From assembly GCF_004379255.2 (NCBI RefSeq), contig NC_056044.1:10828001-10892000 (forward strand): a stretch of 64,000 nucleotides of DNA. The letters are read 5' to 3'. This DNA comes from Salvia splendens (Eukaryota > Streptophyta > Magnoliopsida > Lamiales > Lamiaceae). The notes below the pieces were generated by a model, which saw only the letters and a list, made by a program, of their open reading frames with translations, made no database searches and was not told where the DNA came from. Below, in pieces: positions 1 to 11,981 of this stretch (position 1 is its first letter; each line of letters opens with the position of its first letter). A program made the position numbers and the translations under genes.

Positions 1-340
1 ATGTACCAAATGGGACAATGTTGCTAGTTTGGTTATGACATTTGGATTTTTTGGTTTTTTTTTCTCCTCTTCTTTGTTCTTTTTCGCTGACACATCTCAA
101 ATTGGTTGGATGTACCAAATGGGACAATGTTGCTAGTTTGGTTATGACATTTGGATTTTTTGGTTTTTTTTTCTCCTCTTCTTTGTTCTTTTTCGCTGAC
201 ACATCTCAAATTGGTTGGATGTACAAATGGGACAATGTTGCTAGTTTGGTTATGACATTTGGATTTTTTGGTTTTTTTTTCTCCTCTTCTTTGTTCTTTT
301 TTGCTGACACATCTCAAATTGGTTGGATGTACAAATGGGA
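1..340. repeat. Tandem repeat, 109-bp unit, three copies
   Basis: The unit begins ATGTACAAATGGGACAATG (first two copies ATGTACC) and recurs at 1, 110, 219 and 327, giving periods of 109, 109 and 108 bp. The fourth copy breaks off after about 14 bp. Copies are almost identical, so the expansion is recent. The array reaches the window edge and may extend further left. Open frames through it are by-products of the repeat. Confidence 0.95.
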
Positions 341-1004
341 GAAAGAGAATGATGTTATAAAAAGAGGGCAATTCTAGTAAGAGACACAACTTGTTATGGA
401 TCTAAAATACTTGGGGGATTCAAATGGCGGGATGTATTCATATCTTTTTTCTAATTTGTGTTTAATTTTTCAATTAAATTTTGACCCTTCAATTTCTAGA
501 TCTGATGGTCGAAAATAATGCCTCAAGTATTTAATTAAAATGTTTAAATAAATCGAAAAGGTCATTCTTGGTATACACAATTGAGTTGGTTATGGTAAGT
601 TGCTTGATTTTCTCCATCAAAAGATCTCAGCGGTTTTTGTTCTTGAATTACACGAATCTTTATTCTCTCTCCAAACTTCCATCGTTTCTTCTCCGTTGAA
701 GACATTCTCTCTTGAAGACCAACGTCGTTGAAGACTTTCTCTCTAAAATTTAGTCGATATTTTTCCTCGTTAAAAATCATTTTTGTTGGAGCAGTCATGC
801 ATTATTTTCGTTTTCTTCAACAATGGAAAAAGGTAAATTAATTTGTTCCTTTATTGATTATTAAACTGATTTGTTCACTTAAAAACCGATTTGTTTTACT
901 AACCGTTATACAACTAGTGTATCTTTTTGTTTGGTTGTGTTATTCAAGTTCATGAGTAGTTTAAGAGTTGCAGTGCTTGATTGTGTGTCGCAAGTTTTAA
1001 TTTT
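341..1004. other. Spacer before the MULE region, no gene recognised
   Basis: AT-rich sequence. A pyrimidine-rich stretch at 640-780 followed by ATGGAAAAAG-GTAAAT near 823 could be a leader and tiny first exon of the downstream transposase, but nothing confirms it. No terminal inverted repeat with a 9-bp duplication was found by eye. Confidence 0.4.
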
Positions 1005-1545
1005 TTCACCTAGGGTTCATCATCATTGGGGCTAGGGTGTAGAATGCAGTAAGTAACACAACGTCGGCAAAGTCCACGAGTTTCAGTCATTCCTTTAGGG
1101 TTTAGATACCATCTCGGATAGGTAGTAGTTTTAACTGATTAATATAATGTACCAATATTGCAGTGTAATGTATTTTATTTTCTCAATAATGGACGATGTG
1201 TGAATTGTAATGTATATTTTTCTTAGCCGTGTTTAACATTGGCGGAGTTTGACATGAAAGGCGCAACTTTTAATTTATTCCCTAGGGTTTAGAAATCCTT
1301 GGGGCTAGGGTGTAGTATGGAGAAAGTAACACAACATCGCCAAAGTTCACGAGTTTGTGTTATTCCTGTAGGGTTTAGATATCAGTTAGGCAGTTAGGCA
1401 ATGGAGTAGTTTTAACTGTTAAATATAATGTACAAATATTTCAGTGTAATGCATTTTATTGACTCAGTAATGTACGATATGTGTTATGTACTGTATATTT
1501 TTCTGAGCCGTTGTTGTTGTGATTTTTTACAGTGTTGGTTGTACC
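1005..1545. repeat. Diverged tandem duplication of about 273 bp
   Basis: The block starting GGGGCTAGGGTGTAG at 1028 returns at 1301, followed in both copies by AAGTAACACAAC, CACGAGTTT, TAGTTTTAACTG, TAATGTAC and CAGTGTAATG in the same order. Copies differ by scattered substitutions and small indels. The unit lies just upstream of the FAR1-like coding fragment and contains several TAATGTA motifs. Confidence 0.85.
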
Positions 1546-2105
1546 CGAGTGTTCTCCAGAATTGAAACCTGTCGTCGGTCAAAAGTTCCAATCACTAGAT
1601 TTCACTTTTTGCGTTTTACGATGTGTATGCTCGCGCTGTTGGATTTGATACGCACAAACAAGGAATAAGGAAGACCGACGGTGTTACTACTTGGTATTAT
1701 GTTGTATGCAATAGGGAAGGCAATAAGAAGACAAACGACGATGACCAATTGAATGCACGTTCTGGTTTTTCTATGAAACATAGAAGGTTATCCAAGCGTT
1801 GTGGTTGTAAAGCGAGCATATCGTTCAGGTTCTTCTCCGAAGGAGGACTTCCGGGTTATATTATCCAGGAGTTCAACGAGGTTCATAACCATTATATGGT
1901 TGAGGTTCAGCATCAGCAGTTTATGACACTTAATCGAAAGTTGGATGATGTACATCACAAATTCATTCTTGATTGTTCGAAGGCTAATATAGGCCTCACA
2001 TTTACGCTCAAGGTGTTGAAGGAAATTTTCGATGGATTTGATCTTGTTGGTTGCAATGTCGGGGATATCAGGAACGCTTCTTGAGATATCAAAGCATACA
2101 CACTC
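1530..2105 (+). pseudogene. FAR1-type MULE transposase, N-terminal DNA-binding part (broken)
   Basis: This fragment encodes the FAR1 DNA-binding domain found in MULE transposases and in FAR1/FHY3 factors. It reads YARAVGFDTHKQGIRK, then a Cys-Cys/His-X-His zinc site: CGCKASISF and VHNHYMV. After it come LDDVHHKFI and the acidic linker typical of the family. The upstream stretch (SPELKPVVGQKFQSLD) is in another frame, so there is a frameshift near 1605. A TGA at 2082 interrupts the reading, which then continues as DIKAYT before meeting the LTR-like insertion at 2106. About 60 residues expected before the catalytic domain are absent. The matching DDE part lies at 5099-5886. It could be a domesticated FAR1-related gene, but the transposon setting and the breaks favour a dead transposase. 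Confidence 0.82.
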
Positions 2106-5098
2106 TGTCACGACCGCCCTTACTAAGGATAGTAAAGACGGGGAACTCGCGACTAGGGGAGGAACTAAGAAGCGGGGATGAAATAGGGGAAGCAATAAAG
2201 GACAACATTTAATATGAAAATTCAATTAACTTCCAAAAGAAATATTTTAGTCTATCGAATAGTAAGCAGTGGATTAATGTCTCAAGGTAATTAATGTCAT
2301 AACATAGTATGGGGAAAAAACGGAAGACTTTTAGAAAGAAAGCAATTTCAAACAAGGCAGTGGAAATCAAGTATCTAGAGAGAGTCATAGGATGACGCCC
2401 ATGTATGAAGACACGACGCATCCAGGAAATCCTAAGGCTCGACTCAACATTCGCCGCAACATCATCGCTCAACCCACACATAGGGAAAACATATGCAGGG
2501 TTGAGTACTTAATATACTCAATGGGCTCATGCCGAAAATATTTGATAAAAGTTATGTCATCCATACCATAGTGAACTCGAGTTTTACATTTCGAAGAGAA
2601 ATATCATCGAGTATCACAAAAACAGTTTCATAGTCTGGCCAGATAAAAAATCTCCCCACTTTCTCAACAATCAATCATTCACATCCTCATACCATAGTGC
2701 GACGAAAGTGTGGCCACACTATTCGCCCACGAGACCGGCCAACTAGCAAGGACGGCTCACTATCCCACCAGTGTACACAGCCTAATAGGGTTTGCGGCCC
2801 TACTCAGACCTGAATTCGTTTAACACAGCCCTATAGCCTAACGGAGCAAGCTCAAACGAACTAGGCATCAGGCAACAATCTCAACATCAAAATAATCATG
2901 GCATGACATAACACTTTAAACCACCCTTATAACACCGTATCATACTTTTGAAAGCGTAAAAGAGTTTAGTAAAAGAAAGCCCACCTCGCTTGCTTATACA
3001 ACACAATTCACAACTTTAATGCAACCCTTGCTCTTTGTACCCACGTACGCACAACAACCCTTGTCAACACCATAACACAATTAGTTTTTCCATCAACACA
3101 TTTATCATGCATGCTCTATCGTTCCTTTCATCGTTTTCTTATATTGCCCATCCCAAACATTCACCAACATAAACGAAACGAACACTCTAGCATACATCAA
3201 CGTGCAACACATAACCACATCATAGGATACATTCCTTATTCACACATGTATCATGTAATGCATTCAAAGCTTGTCAACAAAGCTTATTTCAACAAAATCA
3301 GAATTTGGCAGAACAACACAGTATTTTTGTAAACATCATTAAAATTCCATCCGATCTCATATGAAGCTAAAATTTGGTCACCACACAGTAGACACATAAA
3401 GGTTTGTCCAGTTAAAATTTCACACCAAAATCATATCTTTTGATCAGTCAAAACAAAAACGAAACTCACTGGACGAAACACAATTTCTGGCAGGACTGCG
3501 CAGTTAAATTGAAAAATTTGTTATAAATTTGTTCGTCATCAATTGAAGCTAAAATTTTGACACAACACAGAAGACATCTGAAACTTCATCTAGTTAAAAA
3601 TTCATGTCGAAATAAGATCGTTTGATTGGTCAAAAACCCGTCGGAACCTACTGTCCGAACACAACAGTTTTCATGCTCAATATTCACAAACCCTAGTTTG
3701 TCTATCATGCATTCACACATACATATTCATGCTTCCAACACATAGTCATGCTTCAAAAACGAGATTACAACCATGCTTTCCTATTCGCACATAACATTCA
3801 CAACGATTCATCCACACACTCACACACACGTACATACACGCACACACACAACCATTCATGTGCAACCATCCTTCCCAACCAATAAATTCATAGATTTACG
3901 ATTCTCCACTCACTATATGCACGAGGGGTTCAAGAATCATGGATTCAATGATAAGAAGGGGAAATGTGGATAAAAAATTATACCTTTCTCTTGAAGACAA
4001 TCGGTAGAAAAGACAATTGGTGCGATTCCTCAACGGATCTTGAGTTTCCAACTCCAAATCGAAGCAACAATGAAGGATTGAGTTGGAGCACTTGAGAGAG
4101 AGGGGAGGGGAGGAGAAAAACGTGTGGGAGAGGAGAGGAAGAGAGGGAGGTGTGTGGAGTGAAGATTAGGGTTAGGGTTTTCTTAATTTATATTCAATAA
4201 TTATTCCCACACTTAATTGAACAATTAAAATTATTGAAGAATAAAATAGAGGTCAATGAATAAGCTCCACAATTAAAAGAAATAGGCGTGTAGTGTGGGG
4301 GGAATTTTTTGAAAATTATGGTATTACTTGGAGAGAAATATACTCACAAAATGGGTAAAAAGATATTGAGCATCCCATAAATAAGGTAACAAAATAATTT
4401 AAGAATTCTCCAAGTAGGAAAGGGGGAGGGGGTGTAAAATAGGGAGTAGTCAAAGGAAATATTTAAATCCCCAAATTAAATAGGAATATGATTTAAATTT
4501 GGTAATTTCTTGTGGAAAAGACTCCCATAAAATAGGTAACAATTAAATTAATCTCACAACGTAATTGAAAGGCATAAGGGGTGAAAATTTATGAGGTCTT
4601 AAAGAAGGAAAGAGTCTAATCCTAATTAAAATAGGATATGGAGAGATTTAATTGGATTTTTAATTCAAGGAAGGAAATAAGTAAGGTACAATTAAATCTA
4701 CAACATAATTTATTCTCCTAATTAATAGGAGATTTCGAAAGACCAAGAAATGGGCAAGGGGTCAAAAATTATGTAGAATAATATTGGGACAATTTGGTTT
4801 GGATTTAATTTGGATAAATATCCCAAGACAATTAATTAAATCCAAGAGAGAAAATACTATTTTCAATAAATAAGAGGGCCGAAAATTCCAATAAAATGGC
4901 TAGAACAAAAAAAAATGCATGATCCCATTTAATTAAATTCACACATTGGAAAATAAATCACATTATCTTCCATAACTCGCAACAACCAAAATCACATGAT
5001 TACTTGATCACATAGAAAATCAAATTCCAAAAATGAATTTCCCAATCAACATCCACATTAATAAAACAAAAGAAGTCACAAAATTTCGGGGTGCTACA
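2106..5098 (-). mobile_element. Long LTR-like insertion, minus orientation, about 3.0 kb
   Basis: Read on the minus strand it begins TGTAGCACCCCG and ends GGTCGTGACA, so it has TG...CA termini. It sits inside the FAR1-like transposase. It has no coding capacity. TGTARCRCCCC starts and LTRs of several kb are usual for Tekay/Del-type Ty3 elements, so a solo LTR is the likeliest reading. No 5-bp target duplication is visible (CACTC on the left, AGAAA on the right). Together with missing transposase codons, this suggests later deletion or recombination. It contains a CA-rich microsatellite near 3815-3852. The element at 5887-8353 is a diverged inverted copy. Confidence 0.7.
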
Positions 5099-5886
5099 AG
5101 AAATTACCATATGTTTGGTGATATTGTGGCGTTTGACTCTACCTACAACACAAACAGGTATACATTATTTACTTAATAAACTGCATTACTTACAGGTACA
5201 TTACAACACTGGGATATGTGCATTACTCTCTGCATTACTACTCGTCTCTTATACATTATTCGTAGCTAATGATGCATTTTTCTGTGCTTGTGATACGTAG
5301 GTATTGTATAATCTTCACGCCATTCCCGGGAAAGGACAATCATGGAAGACCTGTAACTTTCGTCGTTGGTTTGGTTTGCAACGAGAAAACAGGGGCTTGG
5401 TTATTCAAACATTTCGTTCAATGCATGGGTGTTGCTCCATAGATGATTGTAACAGATCAAGATTTGGGGATGAGATCAGCTATTGAAGAGGTTCTTGTCG
5501 GGACTCACCACAGATGGTGTATGTGGCATATTATGCATAAGTTAGCCACCAAAGTTCCGAACAGGTTACTGAGGGACGAAGATTTCAAGAAAGAATTTAA
5601 TGTCTGGGTCTGGTCGGTCCTGCTTGAACCCCACGAATTTGAAGAAGAGTGGAATGGAGTAGTTGAACGTCATGGCCTGGAAGACATTAACTGGTTCAAC
5701 ACCTTGTACGACTATAGGCATGTCTGGATACCTGCGTACTTCAGAGATTTTCCACTTGGGTTGATGATTAGGACTACCTCCATATCTGGATCTGAGAACA
5801 GCTTCTATAAAAACTTTTTGAAGCCACGCGCCAACATTGCTGAATTCTACTTGAATTTCAACAATGCTCTGGAATTTCAGCGTAAC
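5099..5886 (+). pseudogene. FAR1-type MULE transposase, DDE catalytic part (broken)
   Basis: It encodes the MULE transposase domain: GDIVAFDSTYNTN carries the first catalytic Asp, VTDQDLGMRSAI the second, and HHRWCMWHIMHKLA the Cys-x-x-His motif. An intron fits 5158-5300, since AG|G restores an Arg codon before YCIIFTPF. An in-frame TAG at 5440-5442 stands where the family has Gln just before MIVTDQD, consistent with a CAG to TAG change. The reading ends at LEFQRN where the second LTR-like element starts, and the C-terminal SWIM zinc finger is missing. The intron is rich in TACATTA, the complement of a motif seen across this region. Confidence 0.85.
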
Positions 5887-8353
5887 TGTAACGCCCCACT
5901 TTTTGAACCCTAATTTTCGAACCCTAAAATTTTTGCATTAAATGTTTTAATGTCGTGAAGTATGTGGATTAATTGACGAGTGAATTAATTGCTTGATTTT
6001 TATGTGACCTAATTGTGCTTTGGAGTTGAGTTTTGGTTTGAATAGTCAACATTGTTGGAGAAATGATGTGGCTGTTGAATGGTCAATATCGTTGAAGACG
6101 TGACGAGAATGTGCAATAGTCAATCTTGTTGAATTATGACGTGACTGTTTGAATATTTGATGCAGGGTGAGATATATTGTGGTGAATTATTTTTCTAAGG
6201 GTGAATGAGATTAAATAGGATCATCAATAATTACCTTGCCCTTTTTATTTGAAACTTTCGACCCATACCTTATTCCTAGGGAGATTTCGAATATTCCCTT
6301 ATTTAAGGGAAGAAGGAATTGTTTATTATATATTTTGATCCCTTATTTATTCCCTTCCATGAATAAATATAAAAATTCTAGCAAATCTTACTATACCTAA
6401 GGAGATCTTGCCATATCCTATTTTTATTAGGATTTAAATTTAATTCCTTGTGGGAGAAGGAATAAAAAAATTGCCTACTCCATATATTGTTGGGAGGATT
6501 ATTATTTTTATTCTGCTTCGTATTATTTTATTCTACTCCGTGAAATACCAAATTAAATCATAGGCTAATTAAATAGTATAGATTTCGAATTCCTCCTTAT
6601 TCCTCTCCAAAAAAATCACGCCAACTACACTCTACCATATCTTTCAAATCTTTAATTTATTTAATTAAAGATATTATGTTCTGCACTCTACAAATACATG
6701 AGAAACCCTAAACCTAGGAATTAAAAAAAACGCCTCCCTCCCTTCCCTCTCTCTCCCACACGATTATTCTCCTCCCTCTCTCCTTCTCCACCAATTCTTC
6801 ACCAATCCCTTGTTCTTGCATCATTTTGGAGTTGGAGATTCCAGATTTATTGAAGAATCGAGCCACTTTTCGCTTCTACCGATTGTTTTCGCAAGAGAAA
6901 GGTATACTTGAATCATCTTTTTCACCCTTACCTTTGAATCCATGTTTCTTGATTCCCTCATGCATATAATGAGTGTAGGAATCGTAGATCTAAGAATTTA
7001 ATCTGGTGGGAAGAATGATTTCATGAGAAAAGTGTGGATATGCGTTTAGGTATGTGTATGTGTAAGATGGTGGATGACTTGTTGGTGAATGATATGTGAA
7101 TGTATGAGAACATGGTTGTGAGATCCTTTTGAAGCATAAATATATGTGTTTGGGTGAATGATAGATAAACCCTAATTCGAAATTGTGAAGCATGAAAACT
7201 GTGGCGTTTGGACAGTAGATTCCGATGTGTGTTTGACCGACCACACAATCTTATTTTGACACGAATTTTTAACTGAGTAAAATTTGAGATGTCCTCTATG
7301 TCGTGTATAAATTTCAGCCTCTTTTGACGAAAGATGAATATTTAATGAAATTTTGAAGTCAACTGCGCAGTTCTGTCAGAATTTGTATTCTCGACCAGTG
7401 AGTTTCATTTTTTATTTGACCGACCTAAACATATGATTTTGATGTGAAAATTTAACTGGATGACCTTTGATGTGTATACTGGGTTGTGGTAAAATTTCAG
7501 CCCCAACGGAGGTCAGATGGATATTTAATGATTTTTACAAAACAACTGCGCAGTTCTGCCAGATTTCTGTTACTTTTAAATAATACTTGTTGTCAAGTTT
7601 GAATGAAATACTTGATGCATGTGTGTCTAAGGAACGTATCTTATGGCGAGGTTATGTGTTATACGTGGAGGTATACTATGGTGTGTTTCCTTACGTTGGT
7701 AAATGTTTGGGATGGGTGATTTAAGAAAACGATGAGAGGAACGATATGACATGCATGTTTTTGAGTCAATGATTGAGACTGAATTGTGTTACACATAATT
7801 TAAAGGTGATAACTCACGCTCTCAGCGTGATAGCAAAGGGAAGGAAGTACTTGAGAGTTAAGCAGACGAGGTGAGCTTTCTTTTAAATAAGGACGAGGTC
7901 CTAAATATTTTTATTGATGAGAATGAAATTGTGTTTATCACGCCTTATTTGTTTTTTTAACGTGCCTATCTGATATGGCTTTATGTCATTATTATCTAAA
8001 TCGAATTTTGGTCCTCGTAGGGCCGCAAACCCTACTTGGACTAGTGTACACCTATGGTAGACCGTGTGCTAGCGTACGGGCTGGCCGGTCTAGTGACTTG
8101 GTTTGTGGCCACATTCCATGCCATGTATTGGCAGATATGGTTAACGTCTATGGGAAAATGACTGATCAGTCGACTTTTACAATGAAAAATGATTTTGGTA
8201 CCTCAGGCCTTTCTAAAAAAATAAAACCCCGATGGATACTTGAAAAAGGCATGATAAGTAAATATTCTTTTGATGAACTGTTTTCGGCGTTAAGTCCACT
8301 GAGTATTATTATAGTACTCAGTCCTGCATGTGTTTCCCTTATGTGCAGGTTGG
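5887..8353 (+). mobile_element. Long LTR-like insertion, plus orientation, right end truncated
   Basis: It begins TGTAACGCCCC exactly after the transposase codons. It is a diverged reverse-complement relative of 2106-5098. Shared blocks include the CT-rich run near 6735 with TTGGAGATTCCAGA, the ACTGCGCAGTTCTG repeats near 7369 and 7548, AGGGCCGCAAACCCTA near 8021, and TTTCCCTTATGTGCAGG near 8335. The last about 365 bp of the other copy are missing here, so the right end is an estimate. There is no coding capacity. Solo LTR of a Tekay/Del-like element is the likely class. Confidence 0.65.
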
Positions 8354-8359
8354 TTATAC

Positions 8360-11300
8360 CACATCTCCGGCCTCATCTATTTGGATCTGCTTGCCTTTCC
8401 CCTTTCCTGCAGCACCCCCTCTTCCATGACCAACTCTTTTCCCTTCCCACCCTCTGCAGCTCCATCCTTTGTTGGTTTTGTAGTTTTTTCAGCAGCAATC
8501 TCAACACCTTTCCCCTTTCGAGCAGCAGGTTCCTTATTGAAAAATACAAAACAAATTAATGCAGGGAACCAACTATGTAATGTAGCAATACATTCATATA
8601 ATGAACAAAATCATGCATATAATGTACCAAGTAAGCATATAATGTAGCCAAACATGCAGATGATTCACGTACAATAATATAGGCAACTGTAGTGCAAATA
8701 ATCTACCAATACGTGTATATAATGCAGGTAGAACACTGCTGATATAATGTACCACTTCATGCATATAATGTACCAATACATGCATATAATACATGTGAAA
8801 CCTTGATTGTATTATGAAATCTCATCCCTATGCTAACAACAGTTTGTAGGAATCCCCGTTTCGATGAAAATACCTTGACAGTCGCTGCGGTCCCAATCTT
8901 TTTGGTGGTCGTAATCTTTTCATGCCCACTGTCAACTGCCTTGGCCTTTCTCTTTTCATTCACCTGTAATACAAATGACAAGCCTTGGTTTTTTGTTTTG
9001 GTGCTGTAGTATTAGTTCCTGCAGCAGCTCTATCTAGACATGCCCACGGTTCGTAAACCGGCGGTTCCGGTTTCGAGAAATGTGGAATCAGAACCGAACC
9101 GTGAGGCTATTTCACGGTTCTGGTTTTGGTTCGAAAACCGGCGGTTTTTACGGTTTTTCACGGTTCTGAACCGCCGGTTAGATTTCACGGTTTTCCGACA
9201 GTTTTTCACGGTTCCGGTTTGGAACCGTCCAGAACCGGTGGTTCCGGCACGGTTTTGGTTCATAAAATTTGGAACCGGAACCGGCCCGCGGTTCAAAATA
9301 TGGTGGTTCCAGTTCAAAAAAAATCACGGTTCCGGTTCGGAACCGGAACCGGCGGTTACGGTTCCGCGGTTAACCGCCGGAACCGAAAGCCTTGGGCATC
9401 TCTATCTCCATCCTTCGTCACCACATTTGTATCATTTGATTTATCAGTTTCTCTTTCAGACCCCTAAATACAAAAGCATCATCCGATTGGTAATGTTTGC
9501 AAAAAAATTAATAATGTACAAGTGACAGAACACAAAATCAAAATTTGTGCAATAACATACCCCAGTCTTGTTCATCACCAGCCTCAAAAATCTATTGATT
9601 TCCCATTTGTACCTTCTAACATTTGCTTCTTTGACTTTCCCTCAGATTCGGCTTCACGAGCATCGTTCGTTATGCCTTTGAAGACATCACCTTCTCTCGA
9701 ATCGTTCGTTGGACCGGTTTCCTCCACATTACCTTCAGGCTCATCACCTAATGGCGTATCATACACTTACTCAGCATTATTGTTTGCCTCTCCACGACCG
9801 CTACCTTCTGCCCCATTGGTTTCTTGTGTAGCAAATGGGTCAGGACATTCAAAGCCATCCAAAACGAACGACGGCCTATCGAAGTGTCTATTTATCGTCG
9901 TCTTTTTGTCATACGCCTCCATCATTTTCTCCATTTCTGCAATCCACTGAGCATTGTACTCTTCTTCATCCTCCCTAGCCTAAGTCAGTGTTGTAACAAT
10001 CGCATCATCGTCCACCACTCCTAATAATTTCTTACCAATCTGACTGCCAACTCTCATGCACTCATCGTCAAGCAACTCAAGAGGTATTCTTTTAAAATCG
10101 TCAACCCACTCTGAAATTGCCTTGGCCATGTGCGAGCTTGAAGTGATAAACTTATCTCTTATTCGCTTAGCTCTATACCTGCTCGGCGCTCCTCCTTTAG
10201 CCCGGTTCAACCCTTCCAACCTCCTCAGTTCCTCCTCTTGAAGATACTTTTCCTTGTCTATCTTATCCTCCAATCTCCCTGATCCGAACTAGTTTCGCTC
10301 TGCCTCCTCCCTTTGCTTGAGTGCCTCAGTCGTCCAACCTTTTACTGTGGGCCAGGCACGGTTCACTCTCCTCCGGCAGTGAACAACACGGTCTACATAT
10401 GCGCATTGACAATACCACATAACTGTGTCATGATCAATTGTACCAAACCAGATAACTAACCCCAAACCAGATAACTAACCAAAAATGAACAAAAATAAAT
10501 GTATAATGCATTTGTAATAGCTACAACATTCAAGATTACTGTAACATGTCAGTAATGTATGAACAATAACACATAATGCAAGATAACATATCACTAATGT
10601 ATAAACACATATTAAAATTTTCTCATGCAAATCAGTAATGTATCAAGAAGTTCATATAATGCATAGTTCATAACTACAACAAGATTGTCAGATATAGATA
10701 ATGCATAATAACAGATAAATAATGTAACAAACTGCATATATAATGCTTGTATTACACCTAACAGATTATTGCATACTGTAATTTGTTAGTAATGTATGAA
10801 AAATGGCTTATACTGCAGATATTATTCCACTCACCACTAAGAACTGGATAGGACCAGTGAACGACGCACTTTGACCATCTGTCCAATTGGGATATGTGGC
10901 CTCTAGAACCGATAACGGATACCCACACCAGTTCATGTTTCTAATCTCATCCACATCGTCAATGAAATGTAGAATCTTTGGCTTGCAATTGCCGTCGGAC
11001 GGTGTCTCTATAACAACATTCTCGAGCATAAACATGAACAGTTTCTTGAAATCTGTACCGCCGTCAACGTCTTGCATCATCAATTCCGCAACGTCTATAG
11101 GGGTAATTTTAAACCACCCCTTATTACATCGCATTGCAGCATAGTCGTTGAACTGAAAATTGGTTTGTCTATCTGTTGGGCGTTGAATGGGTATCTCACC
11201 TTTGGGGAAGCCTAATGTAAGATGCACATCCTCCTCATACAGGGTCAGGCTCTCACCTCGAGACAGTGGAATCTCACAACGAGCTACATTAAATCTAGAT

Positions 11301-11981
11301 AGAACCCAATGAGCTAGGTAACCAGGAATTTCTTTAATATCGAAGTTGAGTATGGCTCCGAAACTCAATTCATTTACTGTTTCAATTTGCCATGGAGTTA
11401 GCCTTTTCAAACAGTTCAGAAACTCTATCGAGGACCGTTTGCAATAAAGGTGGTTCTCTTTCTTCTCCCTACTTTTTCTCCTCCTGGGCTCTACTAGACT
11501 CTGCCTCGGCCAATCGCTGGCGAAACGTCTGTGAAATGGCAAGAGAAATGACATCATCGACTGCTTCATCAAAATCCAACCTTGGTTGCTTCGCTGTTGT
11601 CGAGAGTAAGACATCAGAACATGATTATTATCCGCGACATTGTCAATAATGTATCACATGAAGCTAATGTAATGCATACAACTGGATAAATAATGTATTA
11701 CAGTTATTTAAATTAATGTAAACATTTTTTTAGAATTATAATGTACAAAAGCAAGCAAAAAATGCACAAACGTACTAAAACATCAACTCATTCACAGCAA
11801 CACAACTCGGGGGCACATAAAATTCAACAGAGTTAATAGTATACTATGAAACCGATAGCTTTAGCTTAAAAAAACAACATAATGTACACCACCACCTATC
11901 AGAATGTACACCTACTCCATTAGATTGCTCACCTGCATTCTCAGTTGGTTGGATTTTGAACGGTCTCCCTCTCTTCGACAT
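8360..11981 (-). pseudogene. Second transposon ORF (plant PMD/ULP1-type TE protein), decayed
   Basis: A split minus-strand gene facing the FAR1-like transposase. Exon 1 (11933-11981) starts MSKRGRPFKIQ, with an AT-hook-like RGRP, and ends at a clean GT donor. The main exon (about 10810-11611) contains LTPWQIETVNELSFG, IPGYLAHWVLSRF, a Cys/Glu-rich strand and YEEDVHLTLGFPKGEIP. This layout is known from large plant transposon proteins that carry PMD-like or ULP1 protease modules. Later pieces are WYCQCAYVDRVVH with WPTVKGWTTEALK (10310-10440), a helical LRRLEGLNRAKGGAP stretch (9980-10273), and Lys-rich tails near 8880-8960 and 8370-8545. In-frame stops (around 10290 and 9978) and a hAT insertion show it is dead. 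No protease domain was seen. A partner protein of a KI-type MULE is a reasonable but unproven assignment. Confidence 0.6.
9036..9399. mobile_element. hAT-type MITE with GGTTCC-rich interior
   Basis: The ends are inverted, ATGCCCACGG against CCTTGGGCAT, and the element is flanked by a perfect 8-bp direct repeat CTCTATCT (9028-9035 and 9400-9407). That is the duplication size made by hAT transposases. The interior is built from GAACCG/CGGTTC words in both orientations, so it can fold into many alternative hairpins. It codes for nothing and lies inside the minus-strand transposon ORF. If the true ends are TAGACATGCCCA and TGGGCATCTCTA, the boundaries shift by 1-3 bases. Confidence 0.85.

Noticed and set aside
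33..389. Open frames of over 110 codons on both strands
   Set aside because: They run through the 109-bp tandem repeat. The translation repeats with the DNA and matches no family.
8757..8794. TAATGTA clusters considered as a tandem repeat
   Set aside because: Spacing is irregular and the sequence between motifs is unrelated. Reported instead as a dispersed motif.
9030..9525. Overlapping open frames rich in Arg, Asn and Pro
   Set aside because: They are by-products of CGGTTC/GAACCG words inside the hAT MITE.
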